Source of the DNA: Pseudogymnoascus destructans
Lineage: Eukaryota; Ascomycota; Leotiomycetes; Thelebolales; Thelebolaceae
NCBI RefSeq assembly: GCF_001641265.1
Contig: NW_020167523.1
Location: forward strand, 744,001 to 808,000
Length of the DNA stretch: 64,000 nucleotides
Reading direction: 5' to 3'
The notes below the pieces were generated by a model. It ran no database searches. It was not told the DNA's origin and was given only the letters and a program-made list of their open reading frames with translations. Shown one piece after another: positions 32,789-43,628 of the stretch. Made by a program: the position numbers and the translations under genes. Numbering within the stretch: the stretch's first letter is position 1; each line of letters opens with the position of its first letter.

Positions 32789-34020
32789 CTTGGTTGTAGA
32801 GTTCTTGTATTCCAGTAGGCATCGTTATTGTTGGAAGGCTAATTGGATTTGAAACAAGTGTAGATTTCCGGAAGCAGTTGTATATCGTAGTGTTTGAAAC
32901 TTCTGTATTCCAAGCACGAATAATCCAGCGAAGAGTGAGTCGAAGATTCATAAGTTTCTGTGGATCTTGATTTGAATCGATAGTGTCGATTATAAACCGA
33001 AGCCAATGTTGTCGATAATAAGCTTTAACATTTTGAATAATTCCTTGATCAAGAGGCTGGAAACGACTGGTACTGTTAGCTGGAAGCCAACAAATGCGGA
33101 TATTAGGGGGAGGAGGGTTAAGCTCAGCCCCTGTATAGTGTGCTGAAAAGCCGTCCATTGTTAAGAGTATTTGCCGAGTAGTTCCAATATGCTGATAAAA
33201 GGCTTGAAGCCATTCGCTCATAAGTATTCCAGTCATCCAAGCCTTCTTATTCGCTTTCCATTGTGCCCCCAGTGTTGGTATATTGGTTCGTTGTAGTGCT
33301 CGAGGTGCTTTTGCATGGCCAATTGCCCAAACAGGGAGTCGGTCTGTTCCAGTGGCGTTGACGCAGAAAACCAGGGAGATCCGAGTCTTATTCTTCTTCA
33401 CACCAGATTGGAGTTGCGATGACAGGCCTCGTGATGGCATCATCTTCCAGAAGAGTCCAGTTTCGTCCATATTGTATATATCCTCTTCTTGAAACTCCCC
33501 TGCTATTGTCCGTAGTGCCCTTATTTCTTCCTCGACGTTTTCCGGAACTGATGCCGCCTCTCCAAACCGCTGTCGTGATTGTATATGATGCCGCTTTTTG
33601 AATTTTTCGAGCCAGCCAGTAGAAAACGATGGGCACTCTTGGCCAGCATATTCTGGCAGTCGTTTCCAGATCTGCTGTGCCTTCTGCTGTAGTATATCGC
33701 CAGTTGTAAACCCTCCTTTTTCTTCAATCCAATTCTGCCACTCCCAAAGGATATTCTCTAGCTTTGGCCACTGGCCTAGTCGACGGCGTTGAATTCCAGT
33801 GTCTTGGTTCTTATCAAGGGCCTCAAAGTTGCTACTTAGTGATTCAGAAATAGTCGACTGGCTTAACTTGTGATGATATTGTCTTTCAAACCATTCGATA
33901 CACTGCCGCTGAGTTGGCTTTGGAACTTGTTGGTGGGCCCAGTGTCGAAGGGCACGCCGCTGGTCGACTGTAATCGGCCTTTTTCGAGGCAATTGGGTGT
34001 CTAATGGCCACGTTAAGACG
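32789..34020 (-). pseudogene. second pogo/Fot1-type transposase, 3' truncated
   Basis: The frame is open from 34100, but the first ~25 residues lie in what looks like the element's terminal region, so the real start is probably near 34020 (LPRKRPITVDQRRALRHW). HTH region: KPTQRQCIEWFERQYHHKLSQ. The DDE core shows YNMDETGLFWKMM, LLTMDGFSAHYTG and RFQPLDQGIIQNVK. It ends at GIQELYNQ where the LTR-like repeat begins, so the C-terminal tail is lost. It differs strongly from the pogo element at 18.6-20.5 kb and represents another lineage. The presumed right terminus (TATTTTTCCACGGACCG on the minus strand, near 34080-34100) has no partner in the window. Confidence 0.75.
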
Positions 34021-34101
34021 ATGAACAGGTTGGAAAAGACGATGATCGTTGAATCGTATTTTGTATGGTAAAAGTATCGGTCCGTGGAAAAATATCGCAC
34101 A

Positions 34102-34658
34102 AAAGAGGTTATCGGCTAAAAGAGGATCGTCTTGGCGAGGTTTGACTGTACTGGTGAAATCCTTAGGACTTTGCAAAACGCGGCAAATACTAATCAAGTG
34201 CGCATGCTGGACATCGAATGCATCTAAGCGTTCCATTTTGCATTGATATGCACCTGCGAAGAACTTGGCGTTAGCACGTCTTTTAGATAGCCCGAGACAC
34301 CCTTCGAAACTCACCAAGAAATTGCCTGTTGAGGCGCGGAGGAAAACTTTTGCATGGAAGGCTGCCATGCTTCCTAAAATGCCGCCTCGGACCCTGGTAT
34401 CAGCATCTACGGACTGAAAATGAAAAGAGTATTTATCTGGTCTAAAGTTGGGCAAAGTTGTATGCACGTGACAGCGGGAACTTACGGTGGTACTCCGTAG
34501 TCCAACGGCAGCGCGCCGATGAAGACGAGCCAATGAGGTCACATGCACCCCACAGGCTTTTTCTCCGCAAATCAGGTAGCGAGAAGATTGATTGATGCGA
34601 CTTTACCACTTCTAACAAGTTGAGGTTGTATCATGCATAGCATGAAGCATTCGGCCTC
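34102..34658. other. no gene recognised
   Basis: Sequence right of the truncated pogo element. Open frames of 65 to 220 codons exist on both strands without motifs or consistent splice sites. Probably noncoding or remains of a gene hit by the transposon. Confidence 0.4.
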
Positions 34659-35136
34659 ATGAGCGTCGCCCCAGCAAGCAAGGAAGTTCTGGAGCAGGCA
34701 GATGTCCTGGCAGCCTGGCTGCAACAGATTTCGGACGAAGAGCACTGGCGACCGTACCGAGGCAGCGTCGAGATTGAACAGTGTAGTCATCCAGATCGGA
34801 CAAGTAGGGTCAGGCCTTTCATCAGTGCAGGAAACGTTGAAGTATGCTCAAATATCCCGCCGCACTTGTTTCGATACTAATTATTACCTCTAGACCAAAG
34901 GTCGAGCGGCTTTTCTCCTGAGGTGTCGCGGACCGAGTCGCGAATCTCTTGAACCAACATCGCTCGAAATGTTCCCGGGCGAAATCCTGACGTTATATCA
35001 CGACAAAGATTTCCCCCTAACCATGGATGGGAAACCGTTAATCGTCGGAGAACGGACAATAATCACCCAGCCCGCTAGCATAAATGTTGCTCCTGGAGAT
35101 ATGCTGCTATTGATCGTGATATTCACAAAGCGTTGA
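34659..35136 (+). CDS. hypothetical protein, 141 aa
   Basis: Two exons, 34659-34841 and 34894-35136, with a phase-0 intron (GTATGC, ACTAAT branch, CCTCTAG) join into 141 aa. The start is MSVAPASKEVLEQADVLAAW and the end INVAPGDMLLLIVIFTKR. No known domain. The C-terminal half looks beta-rich (LTLYHDKDFPLTMDGKPL, ERTIITQPASINVAPGD). The stop codon overlaps, tail to tail, the end of the next gene by 14 bp. The clean splice phase supports a real gene. Confidence 0.5.
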
Positions 35137-36220
35137 AGCTCTCCAAATCGATAGCATAATGTTCAAAGTTGGGGTTGTCCCCATCAATCCCATAACTTGG
35201 AGTGTTGTGAAGGTTGTCTAAGTCAATCCTATAGTTATCTGCAGTCGGTTAACGTCTCTTTGGAATGACATGGCTGCACTTACCATCACACTGCCAGCTG
35301 CCGGTCAGGCCTGATGCTATGTTAGGGAAAGTATTGTGGTCTAAGTGTTATAAATGATAAGCAACTATCACGGATAATGGACACCTAGACTTGCCTTGTG
35401 GAAAAGTATGGTTTTCTGCGCCATCGTTTTGTTGGAACGCGACCGCAACAAGGGTATTAAATCCCGAGGCGAGCACATTCTCCGCTGTTTGTCCAAGGTC
35501 CGATGTGATGGAAGTCCCTCCCCCTTGGGGTTTACCAACTGTAGAAGGACTGGCTAAGTGTGCTGCAGTGCCATTCAAGCGATGCGTATGTGATGTTGCC
35601 GGTAGGCTATTGATAGAAGAGTCATTCACCATTTGGAACCTTTCTAGAGCCTGTGGAACACTGCCGGGAATATGAGAATAGTGGTCACGAGGGCGAGGGT
35701 GAGGGCGAGGAGGGCGAGGGCCTGGGACGTGTTTTCGCTTTGATAGTCTCGAGGGTTTTTTTCTCTCGAGCGTCTCGATGATGAAGAGAAGATCACGGTG
35801 TGGTTCAATGGCATCGATGGACTTCAGAAAGGCCTGGAATTCAGCATTTGAAAGACCTTTTAGCAGGCTCACTATCTGCTTATTGTCCGCTGCTGCAGCG
35901 GCGAGAGCAGTGACAGTCCGAACTCCTCCGTACTCGAAAAACTTCGCCTCCAGCGAGGATGTGTCGACTGATCCGGCCTTGCACTCGGTAACAATGGTGT
36001 GGAGGCGATACGGTGTTGTTTGCCGACTAGACTGGAGTGAACGGCGAAAACAGTCCCCTAGTTGAAGCCGAGTGAGAGTGTGTGGACTGAGTGGAAGTAA
36101 GAGAAAGGCACTGATGAGTGTCTCAAGAACGAAGTCATATTCCCGTTTTACAGCATCTTCGATATCAAGATACCCGTTTCCAAGCAACACTTTGAGTTTC
36201 GGCGGGTCCTGGGTGAACAT
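35123..36220 (-). CDS. hypothetical protein, 324 aa
   Basis: Three exons on the minus strand: 36220-35395, 35316-35284 and 35238-35123. The first intron would use a GC donor (GCAAGT...ACATAG), the second a normal GTAAGT...CTGCAG. With both removed the frame runs to ...GIDGDNPNFEHYAIDLESFNAL. The N-terminus MFTQDPPKLKVLLGNGYLDI is followed by a helical region and a basic Pro/Arg segment (RPPRPHPRPRD) coded by a GGGCGAG-rich repeat. No family recognised. It could be nuclear, given the basic low-complexity part. Confidence 0.55.
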
Positions 36221-37104
36221 AGTTTTTTAAAGAAACTGAGGAGATGTACAGCTCAGATTAGCAAGATAAATCTATTGAACCAAATCGTGCGAGGACAATG
36301 TGGTTGTGAATGTAAAACCGATGAGGGAAACTGGCTTTAGACCCGATTCTACGGTGGGAAGATGGCGTGGGACAGAATTGGTGATGCAGAATCTGGCTTT
36401 GTACGAAATCTCCGCCAAAGAAAATGGCGCGGGGCAACATAGCCCCCGTGACGTCGATCCCTCAGGTGGCGCAGTGTCCCCACTCGCCCTGGGGTTTAGG
36501 AACATGTAGGGTTAGCACCAAAAGCTTGCTGGCTACAGCCTACAATCGACTTTATTATTGTAGATATTACAGGGCATCTTGGAAACGAACTGAATCGGTA
36601 TCTAGTTGCAAATTGATACAATCCACGGTTTGGACTCGATGTTCTTCAAGCTCCCGAAAGAACTTCGTGACAAGATATATGCTTTCGCACTCCCAGATGG
36701 GGTTTGGAATGGATTGATCTCCATTCGTTCACTGTGATTCAAAAAGGGTCAATATGCATGCGCTTGGATCTCATGGAGGGCGCATGCAGCCAATAACTGT
36801 AGCACGAAGCGTGACGGGACATATGTGCGTGTGGATCTCGATTGATGCGAACGTGAGTTTGATTTATGCTATTCTGGGAATCCTCTCGGCTTCGACCATG
36901 ATTGGCTCTATACAAGTGGCAGAGTAACCGAGGCGGGCCGCCAACAAGGTGAGCCATTGTTTGGCATGGCGCCAATATATAGTAATTGTGGATCAGGTAA
37001 AGTATCAAAGAGCCGTCGAGGCACCGAACTGCTCGGAACGTATCTGGGCGGCGGTCAACAGTTTCTTCTGGGAGCCGCAATAGCCTTCGATGATGACCCG
37101 GCTT
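36221..37104. other. intergenic with an F-box/2EXR-like fragment
   Basis: A 32-codon frame at 36639-36737 reads FFKLPKELRDKIYAFALPDG, matching the start of fungal F-box/2EXR-type proteins, then ends at a stop. No continuation is found, so it is a gene fragment. The rest shows no gene. Confidence 0.4.
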
Positions 37105-38046
37105 CTAGAGCCACAGATCCTGGTATATCATCTTCATCATTGCCGCTTCTGCGGGCCAGGCGTCCACAATATCAGCCACCCTGTTGGACCAGTCACTATC
37201 CCACGTAAACGCAAAAAAGGCTGCGACGTATTCCCAGTAGCTAGGATACCACCCCGCTGATTCCCAGTCCACAGTTGACACATCATAGTCTTTCCCCTGC
37301 GAAAACTCCTGTGACGAAATCTCCCTGACTAGAATATTCTTCATCTGCAAATCAGAGTGGGTAAATGTAGATGTGCGATCGTCCTCAACAAGATCCAACA
37401 ACAGCTGGTTCTCGAAGAAATCAGCCAGATAAGAATGCCTTTTGCGGTCCTCTGCGTTAAGCCGAGATTTCGATATTAGCCCCAGAACGAGGTCACTCTC
37501 ACTTCCAAAGGGGCCGGATATCTTCGGATCGTACGCTGGAGAGTAGAATAGATGATGTGGCATGTGGCTCTTGTTGATGCTCCCAAAAAAGCCAGAGGAC
37601 TGAAGGGTGCGTACTTGGTTAAAAATGGCTCGTAGCTTTGAGAGAATGAGGACTTTATCAGATTCTTGAAGATTTGGCCACAGAAACTGGAGCGTATCTC
37701 CCTGAAGATACTCCATGACAATATAAAGCTTTCCATCAGGCTCTTTCCACATTGCATATAATCGAGGAGCCGATATTTGAAGGTTTTGCTCAATGAATAG
37801 AAGGTTCTCTCCTTCTATTTGATCATTGTAAGGACTGTATTTTGCGATAAAATGTTCACCAACCCTCACAACTTTCCTGTCTGCCCAAGCTTCAAGTCCC
37901 TTAAGGATATTTGGTGACGCATGAATTTCATCAACAGAGGGAAGAGGTGCAGGTAATTCCTTGGAATCCCTGAAGTATGGAAGTTGGAAAGGCTGCGCCA
38001 TTGTGAACACCGGTGAAATGTGATCCTTGGTGATAACAGCAGACAC
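37105..38046 (-). CDS. APH-family (aminoglycoside phosphotransferase-like) kinase
   Basis: The frame is open from 38046; the better start is probably MAQPFQLPYFRDSKELP at 38001, since a splice-acceptor-like CATTTCAG lies just upstream of 38046. About 298-313 aa, usual for the family. Motifs: a hinge-like IVMEYLQGDTLQ, the catalytic Brenner motif FTHSDLQMKNILV (HxDxxxxN) near residue 235, and the metal-binding Asp in VDWESAGWYPSYWE. Fungal members are numerous, and their substrates are mostly unknown small molecules; drug resistance should not be assumed. No breaks are seen. It lies between hypothetical genes. Confidence 0.82.
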   Translation of the reverse strand: MSAVITKDHISPVFTMAQPFQLPYFRDSKELPAPLPSVDEIHASPNILKGLEAWADRKVVRVGEHFIAKYSPYNDQIEGENLLFIEQNLQISAPRLYAMWKEPDGKLYIVMEYLQGDTLQFLWPNLQESDKVLILSKLRAIFNQVRTLQSSGFFGSINKSHMPHHLFYSPAYDPKISGPFGSESDLVLGLISKSRLNAEDRKRHSYLADFFENQLLLDLVEDDRTSTFTHSDLQMKNILVREISSQEFSQGKDYDVSTVDWESAGWYPSYWEYVAAFFAFTWDSDWSNRVADIVDAWPAEAAMMKMIYQDLWL

Positions 38047-38629
38047 CTGAAATGATTTTTGTCGTGATAATAGCCTTCTCTACCGCCAACCAAAGAATGT
38101 ATTTCGAGATGAGAATTTAGTCCAACACTAGCCTAGTTTATTTCAAACGTGTAAGTCTCTTTTGTTCTTTATGTTGACGCTGGACAAAGTGTAGGATCGA
38201 GGCTGCCTAACGTGTAATCTGGCTTAAATATTAGGCAGCAACATCCTGAAACTACGGAGTAGTTTCGTACGTAGCTTCCGGGGCTACGGCCCAATTAAAA
38301 TTCAACAGGTTGGTTTGCGCTCAAACGCCGATCGGCTAAGTCAGTGATCCAGCGCCAACCTCGCCAATAAGCTAGCAGACGTCATGTCATAACAGTCGAT
38401 CACGCTCTTTGTTGGACCTCCACAAGCCGGAGGAACATCGGACCGAAGCCGGTCATGGTTTTTGAACAAGTTTCGGGCTGGGCTTAGTTTTGTTTATTCC
38501 TACTGTGCCATCTACTGCTGCTGCTCGTGAATCACCTTGAGTGCCCAAACCCGTATTCCCAAGTGGAACCAAATTAGCCGGGCTTCCCACACGCCACCGA
38601 AAATCCAACCAACACTTGGTGTATACAAT
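38047..38629. other. intergenic, divergent promoters
   Basis: No gene is seen. It separates the minus-strand kinase gene from the plus-strand secreted-protein gene and probably holds both promoters. Confidence 0.4.
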
Positions 38630-39171
38630 ATGAAGATGCTAGCAGTTGTTGCCATTTTATTGTGTGATCTCTTGGCGCTTAGCTATCCAATGGAACGGCA
38701 CTTCCGGAGTGCGACAGGGCTTTCCTTGAACAAGCGTTTGCTGAAACGGCTGCAAATAGTATTTCGAGAATCTATATGCGCTGGAACCAACACCTGTCTA
38801 ACAAGCCCCTGCGACGTAAGCACTTGAATATGACCATTCCCTATGGCCACATGGTTTGTCCCAATCACACCCTAAAACAATCTCCCCAGACATCAACCGG
38901 CGTCAACGGGGAATGCAAGTCTCCAAGCCCAACTCAGGTACATAAAGGCTCAATCATTTCTCTTTTTCTTGTATCTTCAAAATACCATTCCCAGATCACC
39001 CAACAAATCCGAAGCCTCTTCATTACTCGCATTCAAATCTGTCTCGCTATCTTTCGTGCAAAACTGCTAGGCTATCAACATCTCATTCCTGCCGACGTAG
39101 CTAAAATCCTCAAATCAGCCCACAAAACTACCTCTGAGTTCGATAGATTGCAGCTCCAGTTTGCCAAGTAA
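38630..39171 (+). CDS. small secreted protein, 136 aa
   Basis: Three exons with phase-0 introns (38630-38815, 38890-38937, 38995-39171). The start MKMLAVVAILLCDLLALSYP is a clear signal peptide. The mature part has the Cys-containing segment ICAGTNTCLTSPCD, a second Cys region after the first intron (NGECKSPSPTQ), and a helical C-terminus (RIQICLAIFRAKLLGYQ). Size and secretion resemble fungal effector-like or structural small secreted proteins. I know no family for it. The neighbouring gene at 39180 begins 9 bp after its stop on the same strand. Confidence 0.55.
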
Positions 39172-39179
39172 GGATCATC

Positions 39180-39758
39180 ATGTCTAACAACGTTTATAAA
39201 ATCAAGTATACCATCTCTATGCCAGATCCCGATATGCCAAGTCCGAGGTACCACAATGTTATCTTTGTGCAAACGCAGGCCGATGGTGATGGAATGATTC
39301 ATCACGTTACGGGCGACATCACCTCTGGAATGCGTTACGATACAAAGCCAGGCAAGCGGCCCGAAGTGTCGGACACATTCTTCGCGAAGGAATTCCTTGG
39401 CACAATAAAAGCAACCGACTATCCTCATGAAATGAATCGAGTTCTGGAGGCCCAGCCCCCGCCCCCAAAACAAAAGCACTTCAACATTGCTACCATGAAG
39501 ACGGAGCAAATGAAACCTGACGGCTCATTCTACAAGCCGGGGGAAGCTCGACCGCCGATGATAAAGTGCACAGAGTGGACTGTCAACTGGATATATAGGA
39601 AGCCCCTGACTGGAGACAGAGCTCTCCAGTCCTTAGTCAATGTACTGTCATGCTGGATTACTACTGTTGATCTCTTGTATTGTGGTTTGAGCCGTCATGA
39701 CCTGCACCACGACCAATTACTTATATCCGCGAACAATCCTCCCACATGTTATAAGTAA
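39180..39758 (+). CDS. conserved fungal protein of unknown function
   Basis: The 192-codon frame begins MSNNVYKIKYTISMPDPDM and contains HNVIFVQTQADGDGMIHHVTG, GMRYDTKPGKRPE and PPPPKQKHFNIATMKTEQ. I recall similar text in many unnamed ascomycete proteins that keep the IHHVTGD and KCTEWT segments. The typical C-terminus after KCTEWT is replaced here (VNWIYRKPLTGD...), so an intron or truncation near 39582 is likely. No catalytic motif is evident. It starts 9 bp after the upstream gene's stop, unusually close for a fungus. Confidence 0.55.
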   Translation: MSNNVYKIKYTISMPDPDMPSPRYHNVIFVQTQADGDGMIHHVTGDITSGMRYDTKPGKRPEVSDTFFAKEFLGTIKATDYPHEMNRVLEAQPPPPKQKHFNIATMKTEQMKPDGSFYKPGEARPPMIKCTEWTVNWIYRKPLTGDRALQSLVNVLSCWITTVDLLYCGLSRHDLHHDQLLISANNPPTCYK

Positions 39759-40373
39759 TTTTGAACAATTTTGGACCCAATAGGGTACAATACAATCGGT
39801 ATATGATATTCGCTCGGCAAGATCCCCCGCTTAATGTTGTATACCCTGCGTCATACCCTGCTTTTCACAAGATGCGCTACTATTTATAGTCCTTTGTGCC
39901 CTATTTAACTCCTTGGCCATTATCCTTAATTGTCAACGCCCAGGCCATACCCCGTTTGCCCATCAATTTCGCTAGCTCCGTCTCTATACTGACACTTCCC
40001 TTCCTCGTGAGACCAGCTAACTTTCCGTTATATGGGAGAGGAGAGTTCGAACAACGCCCTGGCGGCGTTGTTAGTATTTGTATTTGTGTTTGCGTTTCAG
40101 AGGACGACTCTTTTCATCGCAGACAATTAAACTAATTTTGCAGATATGATCTCATAGTATCTATGTACGGTAGATATTATCTATGTATGGGAGATATTAT
40201 CATCTATCCTCCCGCGCCGCCATCAGCGAGTTTATTCTTTTCTACCGTCGCCTACCTTCCCATACTACTTGAGTGTAGATCGAACATACAGTGTGAACCT
40301 TTCAATCTTACCATACTTACCAAATCATTGACTCTTTCGACCAGCTCCACCGGAGAGTCCGTTGATTGAGGTG
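39759..40373. other. intergenic, partly duplicated right of the hAT element
   Basis: No gene is seen. Sequence at about 39961-40026 (GCTAGCTCCGTCT...CTCGTGAGACCAGCTA) recurs at about 45285-45405 in the same orientation with 43 extra bases, so the hAT element lies between two diverged direct copies. Confidence 0.45.
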
Positions 40374-40722
40374 CTTACATATAGGCTGCGCACTGGGTAC
40401 TCACGAGTCGAGTAGTAGAATTTTTACTCACCCAGCTGAGTTACTCGCTCATGTCCCGAGTATTGTTGAATGAGGATTACTCACTTGCTGAGTACCTAGT
40501 ATGGGTCTTGGCAACTCAGTTATATCACGTGTTTGATTAGCCATTACTTATGTTAAAAACGGGGTGCGACTTCATTGATCAAGACGCCATAACTCCAACT
40601 CCATTCCCATATTGTTGATGTCCTATTCCACACTATAACCTTTGGCCTTTAGGTACCAGGTTACCAGATGGTTGCCAGAACTCATCTGACCTTCATTCCT
40701 GGGTGAGAGACATTTCCATCGA

Positions 40723-41285
40723 TTAAGCCCACAGCTTAAACATCATATCCTGCAAACGCCGAACCAATATCATACCCTTTGCCTGAATTGTCACTCTCTT
40801 CGCATGAATAGCGAGGAGGTTTGTCACTATAACTGTTAGTATGTCCCTGTCACTATGTTTAAACATCATACTCTCAAATTCTCGAATGAGGAAGCATTCA
40901 GCAGCTTCCTAAAGAGCTAGGATAGCAGATTGCTGGAAGCGAAGATTGGACTTGAAGTCTTCTGTGATTTCCCTAACAAGACGCTGGAATGGGAGCTAGT
41001 ATCAAGTTGCTGTCTTCTGATATCGCGGAGAGCCTTGGTGCCTATATGTTTATTAGAGAGTTCTGGTAATCCTCTGGTAATCCTCTTACTAGACTTTGTG
41101 CAGCGCGTGGCCTTCTGAGCATGATTGTTGCTAGCTTGAGATGAGCAAACTGGAGCTTTTCTTGCTGTGCCCACAGCCTTTTCCTGTCCCTTTCCGCCAA
41201 GCCCAGAGCCAGCCCGTAATCCAAGTGGCATCCTTGGTGCTATGCCGCCAGTTGATCTCCTAGCAGTTTGCTTGGTACGAGTCAT
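40723..41285 (-). pseudogene. histone H3-like gene inside the hAT element
   Basis: Exon 1 (41285-41090) starts MTRTKQTARRSTGGIAPR, the canonical H3 tail with an expanded linker. Intron 41042-41089 (GTAAGAG...ACATATAG) joins to ALRDIRRQQL. A ~16-bp deletion then shifts the frame, after which H3 resumes: PFQRLVREITEDFKSNLRFQ, then LAL-stop-EAAECFLIREFE. A second intron (40827-40870, GTATGA, ACTAAC, TTATAG) leads to TNLLAIHAKRVTIQAKG, ending near 40723. Order and content match H3 from tail through alpha-3. The UAG replaces the Gln of ALQE. The tail keeps Lys4 but has Arg for Lys9, Ile for Lys14 and Met for Lys18. It is broken in this copy. Confidence 0.85.
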
Positions 41286-41684
41286 TTGCTAATATCAAGG
41301 TGAGTTAGTAAAGTAAACACAAGATAAAGAAGTAGATCAAAAGATATGTGTACTTACAGTGAGTTTGTAGAAAGAATATTGCAGAAGAAGAGTATAGTAA
41401 AGAGGTAGAGGTTGAAAGGTATGTGTTTTATATGAAGGTGCGCATTGTGGTGTTGTTTTTGGAACAGTAATTCTTTGTAGGTGAATATTCCTTCACAAAT
41501 ATTTTTGTTTGCAACTTTAAAATAACCACGACCTTAGAACCACCTTCCTTGGTTACTCTCCGATCTACACATTCTTCTTCCCTTTTGAGCCTTTACCTCT
41601 TCACTAGGACTTCAACTAAGTTTATTATCTTGATTCTATAGCCAGAACTTCTGGAGATCTCTGCTAATCACGTGTTTAGTTAGT

Positions 41685-43172
41685 ATGGCGAAACTCAAGG
41701 CACATGAAGAACTCTCCACTAATGCGAATACTATCAAAGCTCGCAACTGCGTCTCCAACCTTACTGAAGATGAGAAGGCTGTTCACTTAGCACTCAAGGC
41801 TGACCATGCTGATCTGAGCTACTACTTAAAGAAGTTATATAAGTCTGCAAAGTGTAAGGATGCCTCCTTACCTAGATACTCGAAGAACCCGCCTCAGAGC
41901 TGTTACGGTCACCACAAGCATGAAATCCGACTCGGTGTGGTTTCGGACCAGTAGAGGAGGACATAGCGAGTTACACTATAGTGGGGGACAGTAAGGGTGT
42001 AGGGTTCAGGGTCGATGCGGACCTGTTGCGGTGGAAGGTTCAGGGCTAGGGTTGGGATAACCGAGTCGGGCCCGTTTCGGGTACTTAAGGAAACAAACTT
42101 AACGGGGTTCCCCCTTCATCTTTTTTGTATCCTTCGTAGTAGACCTATAGGATAGCATCCTTTTAGCCTCCAACTCGCACTCTCATATGCTATTACTGTG
42201 AGCTGGGTGCCCTGTGTCATTACACAAAGTATATCGCTGCCTCTACTGAAGACAAGACACGTCTACAGAATGAATTGAAGGTTGAGCGTATTTGTGTTCG
42301 GTAAGTTCCTTCTGGTAATCTCTGGTAGCCTCAATCTAACTATAAACAGGACTGAGAAGGGTACCCATGCATCTTGCATTGCGAATCAGAAAGTCAAGAA
42401 TATTAGCGCCTCTTCTTCTCCACAAGCCCCACCATCTACTCCGCCCAAACAACTTCTGTCTGAGCTTGCTGCATTTGAGGGTATCTCAAGTATTCCAATC
42501 GATGACAATCATAACAGCGAATGGGAGGATACTGAGGTTGAAGACGATTTGGAGTTGGAGCTTATGTTACAGCGCGAGATATTTTAAATGACGAGGCTGT
42601 TCTACCAGATGAGCTTTCCGATGAAGAGATCACTAGCACCCAGGCTCTCTTAACTCAAGCGCACATTGATGTATGCTACCTCATAATCTGGTAATCTTCT
42701 GGTGATACTAATAGTTGATAGGCCCATGAAGAGTCCAATTTCCGCAAGTGGCAACATTTCTGGGATAGCTGTATCCACTCATATACGAGAAAGGCTGGAA
42801 AGCTGAGAAAGAAGCCTGAGCGTCTCTTTGAGTATATGCCGTGGATTGATGTAGAGGAAGGGTACGTCTCTGATCATCCTAGCAATCTTCTGGCAATACT
42901 AATTGTTTATTATAGCACTTTTCACGAGGTTATCCCACCACATAAATATTTCTGTTTGTACGAGCAGGCAGTTTGGAAAGTGGGCCTAATTACCAGGACC
43001 TGTGCAGTGGTACCCAAAGTCTTACAATCTTGTCGACAATGGATGGTTGCAAATATCCACTCATAGTTCTAGCTTCAAAGAGGCGTTCTTACTTGTCTAC
43101 TCTAAGAAGTTTGATAAGGAAAAGTGGGCTAAGGTATCAGCTGCACAGGATATGTTGTTCCTGGAGCTAGAG
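41685..43172 (+). pseudogene. unknown multi-exon gene of the hAT element, broken
   Basis: The start MAKLKAHEELSTNANTIK runs into an LTR at 41901. Beyond the LTR the frame continues (KYIAASTEDKTRLQNELKVE) and splices over an intron at about 42301-42350 to an acidic exon (EWEDTEVEDDLELEL). After a small frame change it reads NDEAVLPDELSDEEITSTQ, then HEESNFRKWQHFWDSC and FHEVIPPHKYFCLYEQ across introns 42672-42720 and about 42862-42916. These introns hold TCTGGTAAT-like repeats. I know no family for it. The frequent acidic stretches and W/F-rich core suggest a DNA- or chromatin-associated accessory protein, which is a guess. Confidence 0.5.
41901..42224 (+). repeat. solo LTR (family of the second Gypsy element)
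   Basis: 324 bp from TGTTACGGTCACC to GTGTCATTACA, with TG...CA ends. Its right half, including the CCTTCATCTTTTTTG and TATAGGATAGCATCC stretches, matches the reverse copies at 43390-43590 and 45504-45620. Flanking 5-mers (AGAGC and CAAAG) do not match, so the copy is diverged or recombined. It splits the hAT accessory gene. Confidence 0.6.
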
Positions 43173-43389
43173 TAGAGGAGAACTTGAGTTGCTAAAGTTA
43201 TAGCGCTGGAGTACCTTTCGCGTTGGAAAACCAGGTATTTAAGTACTTCATCGTAGCCAGACTTCTGGTAACCTTCTGATAATCGAGCAATTTGCCAAAT
43301 GCCATCTCAATACTCAGAGTTGTTTGATTCTGACAGTATTCTCAGACTCTTTTCCGTCTTCTCAACGACTATCCTCATTAAATCAAGTC

Positions 43390-43590
43390 TGTAAGGACAC
43401 AGGGCACCCAGCTCACAGTAATAGCGTATGAGAGTGCGAGTCAGAGGCTAAACGGATGCTATCCTATAGGTCTACTACGAAGGATACAAAAAAGATGAAG
43501 AGAGGAACCCCCGTTGGGTCAATCTCCTTAAGTACCCGAAACGGGTCCGACTCAGCTAACCTGCCTTAACTCTTATCATGTGACCGTAAC
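43390..43590 (-). repeat. partial LTR, same family, reverse
   Basis: It starts TGTAAGGACACAGGGCACCC and ends near GTGACCGTAAC, the reverse of the LTR at 41901-42224 with an internal deletion. It lies inside the hAT element. Together the two copies form an imperfect inverted repeat about 1.2 kb apart. Confidence 0.6.
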
Positions 43591-43628
43591 CTGCCCGACT
43601 CAGATCCTTTCCATCACTGAGGGACAGG

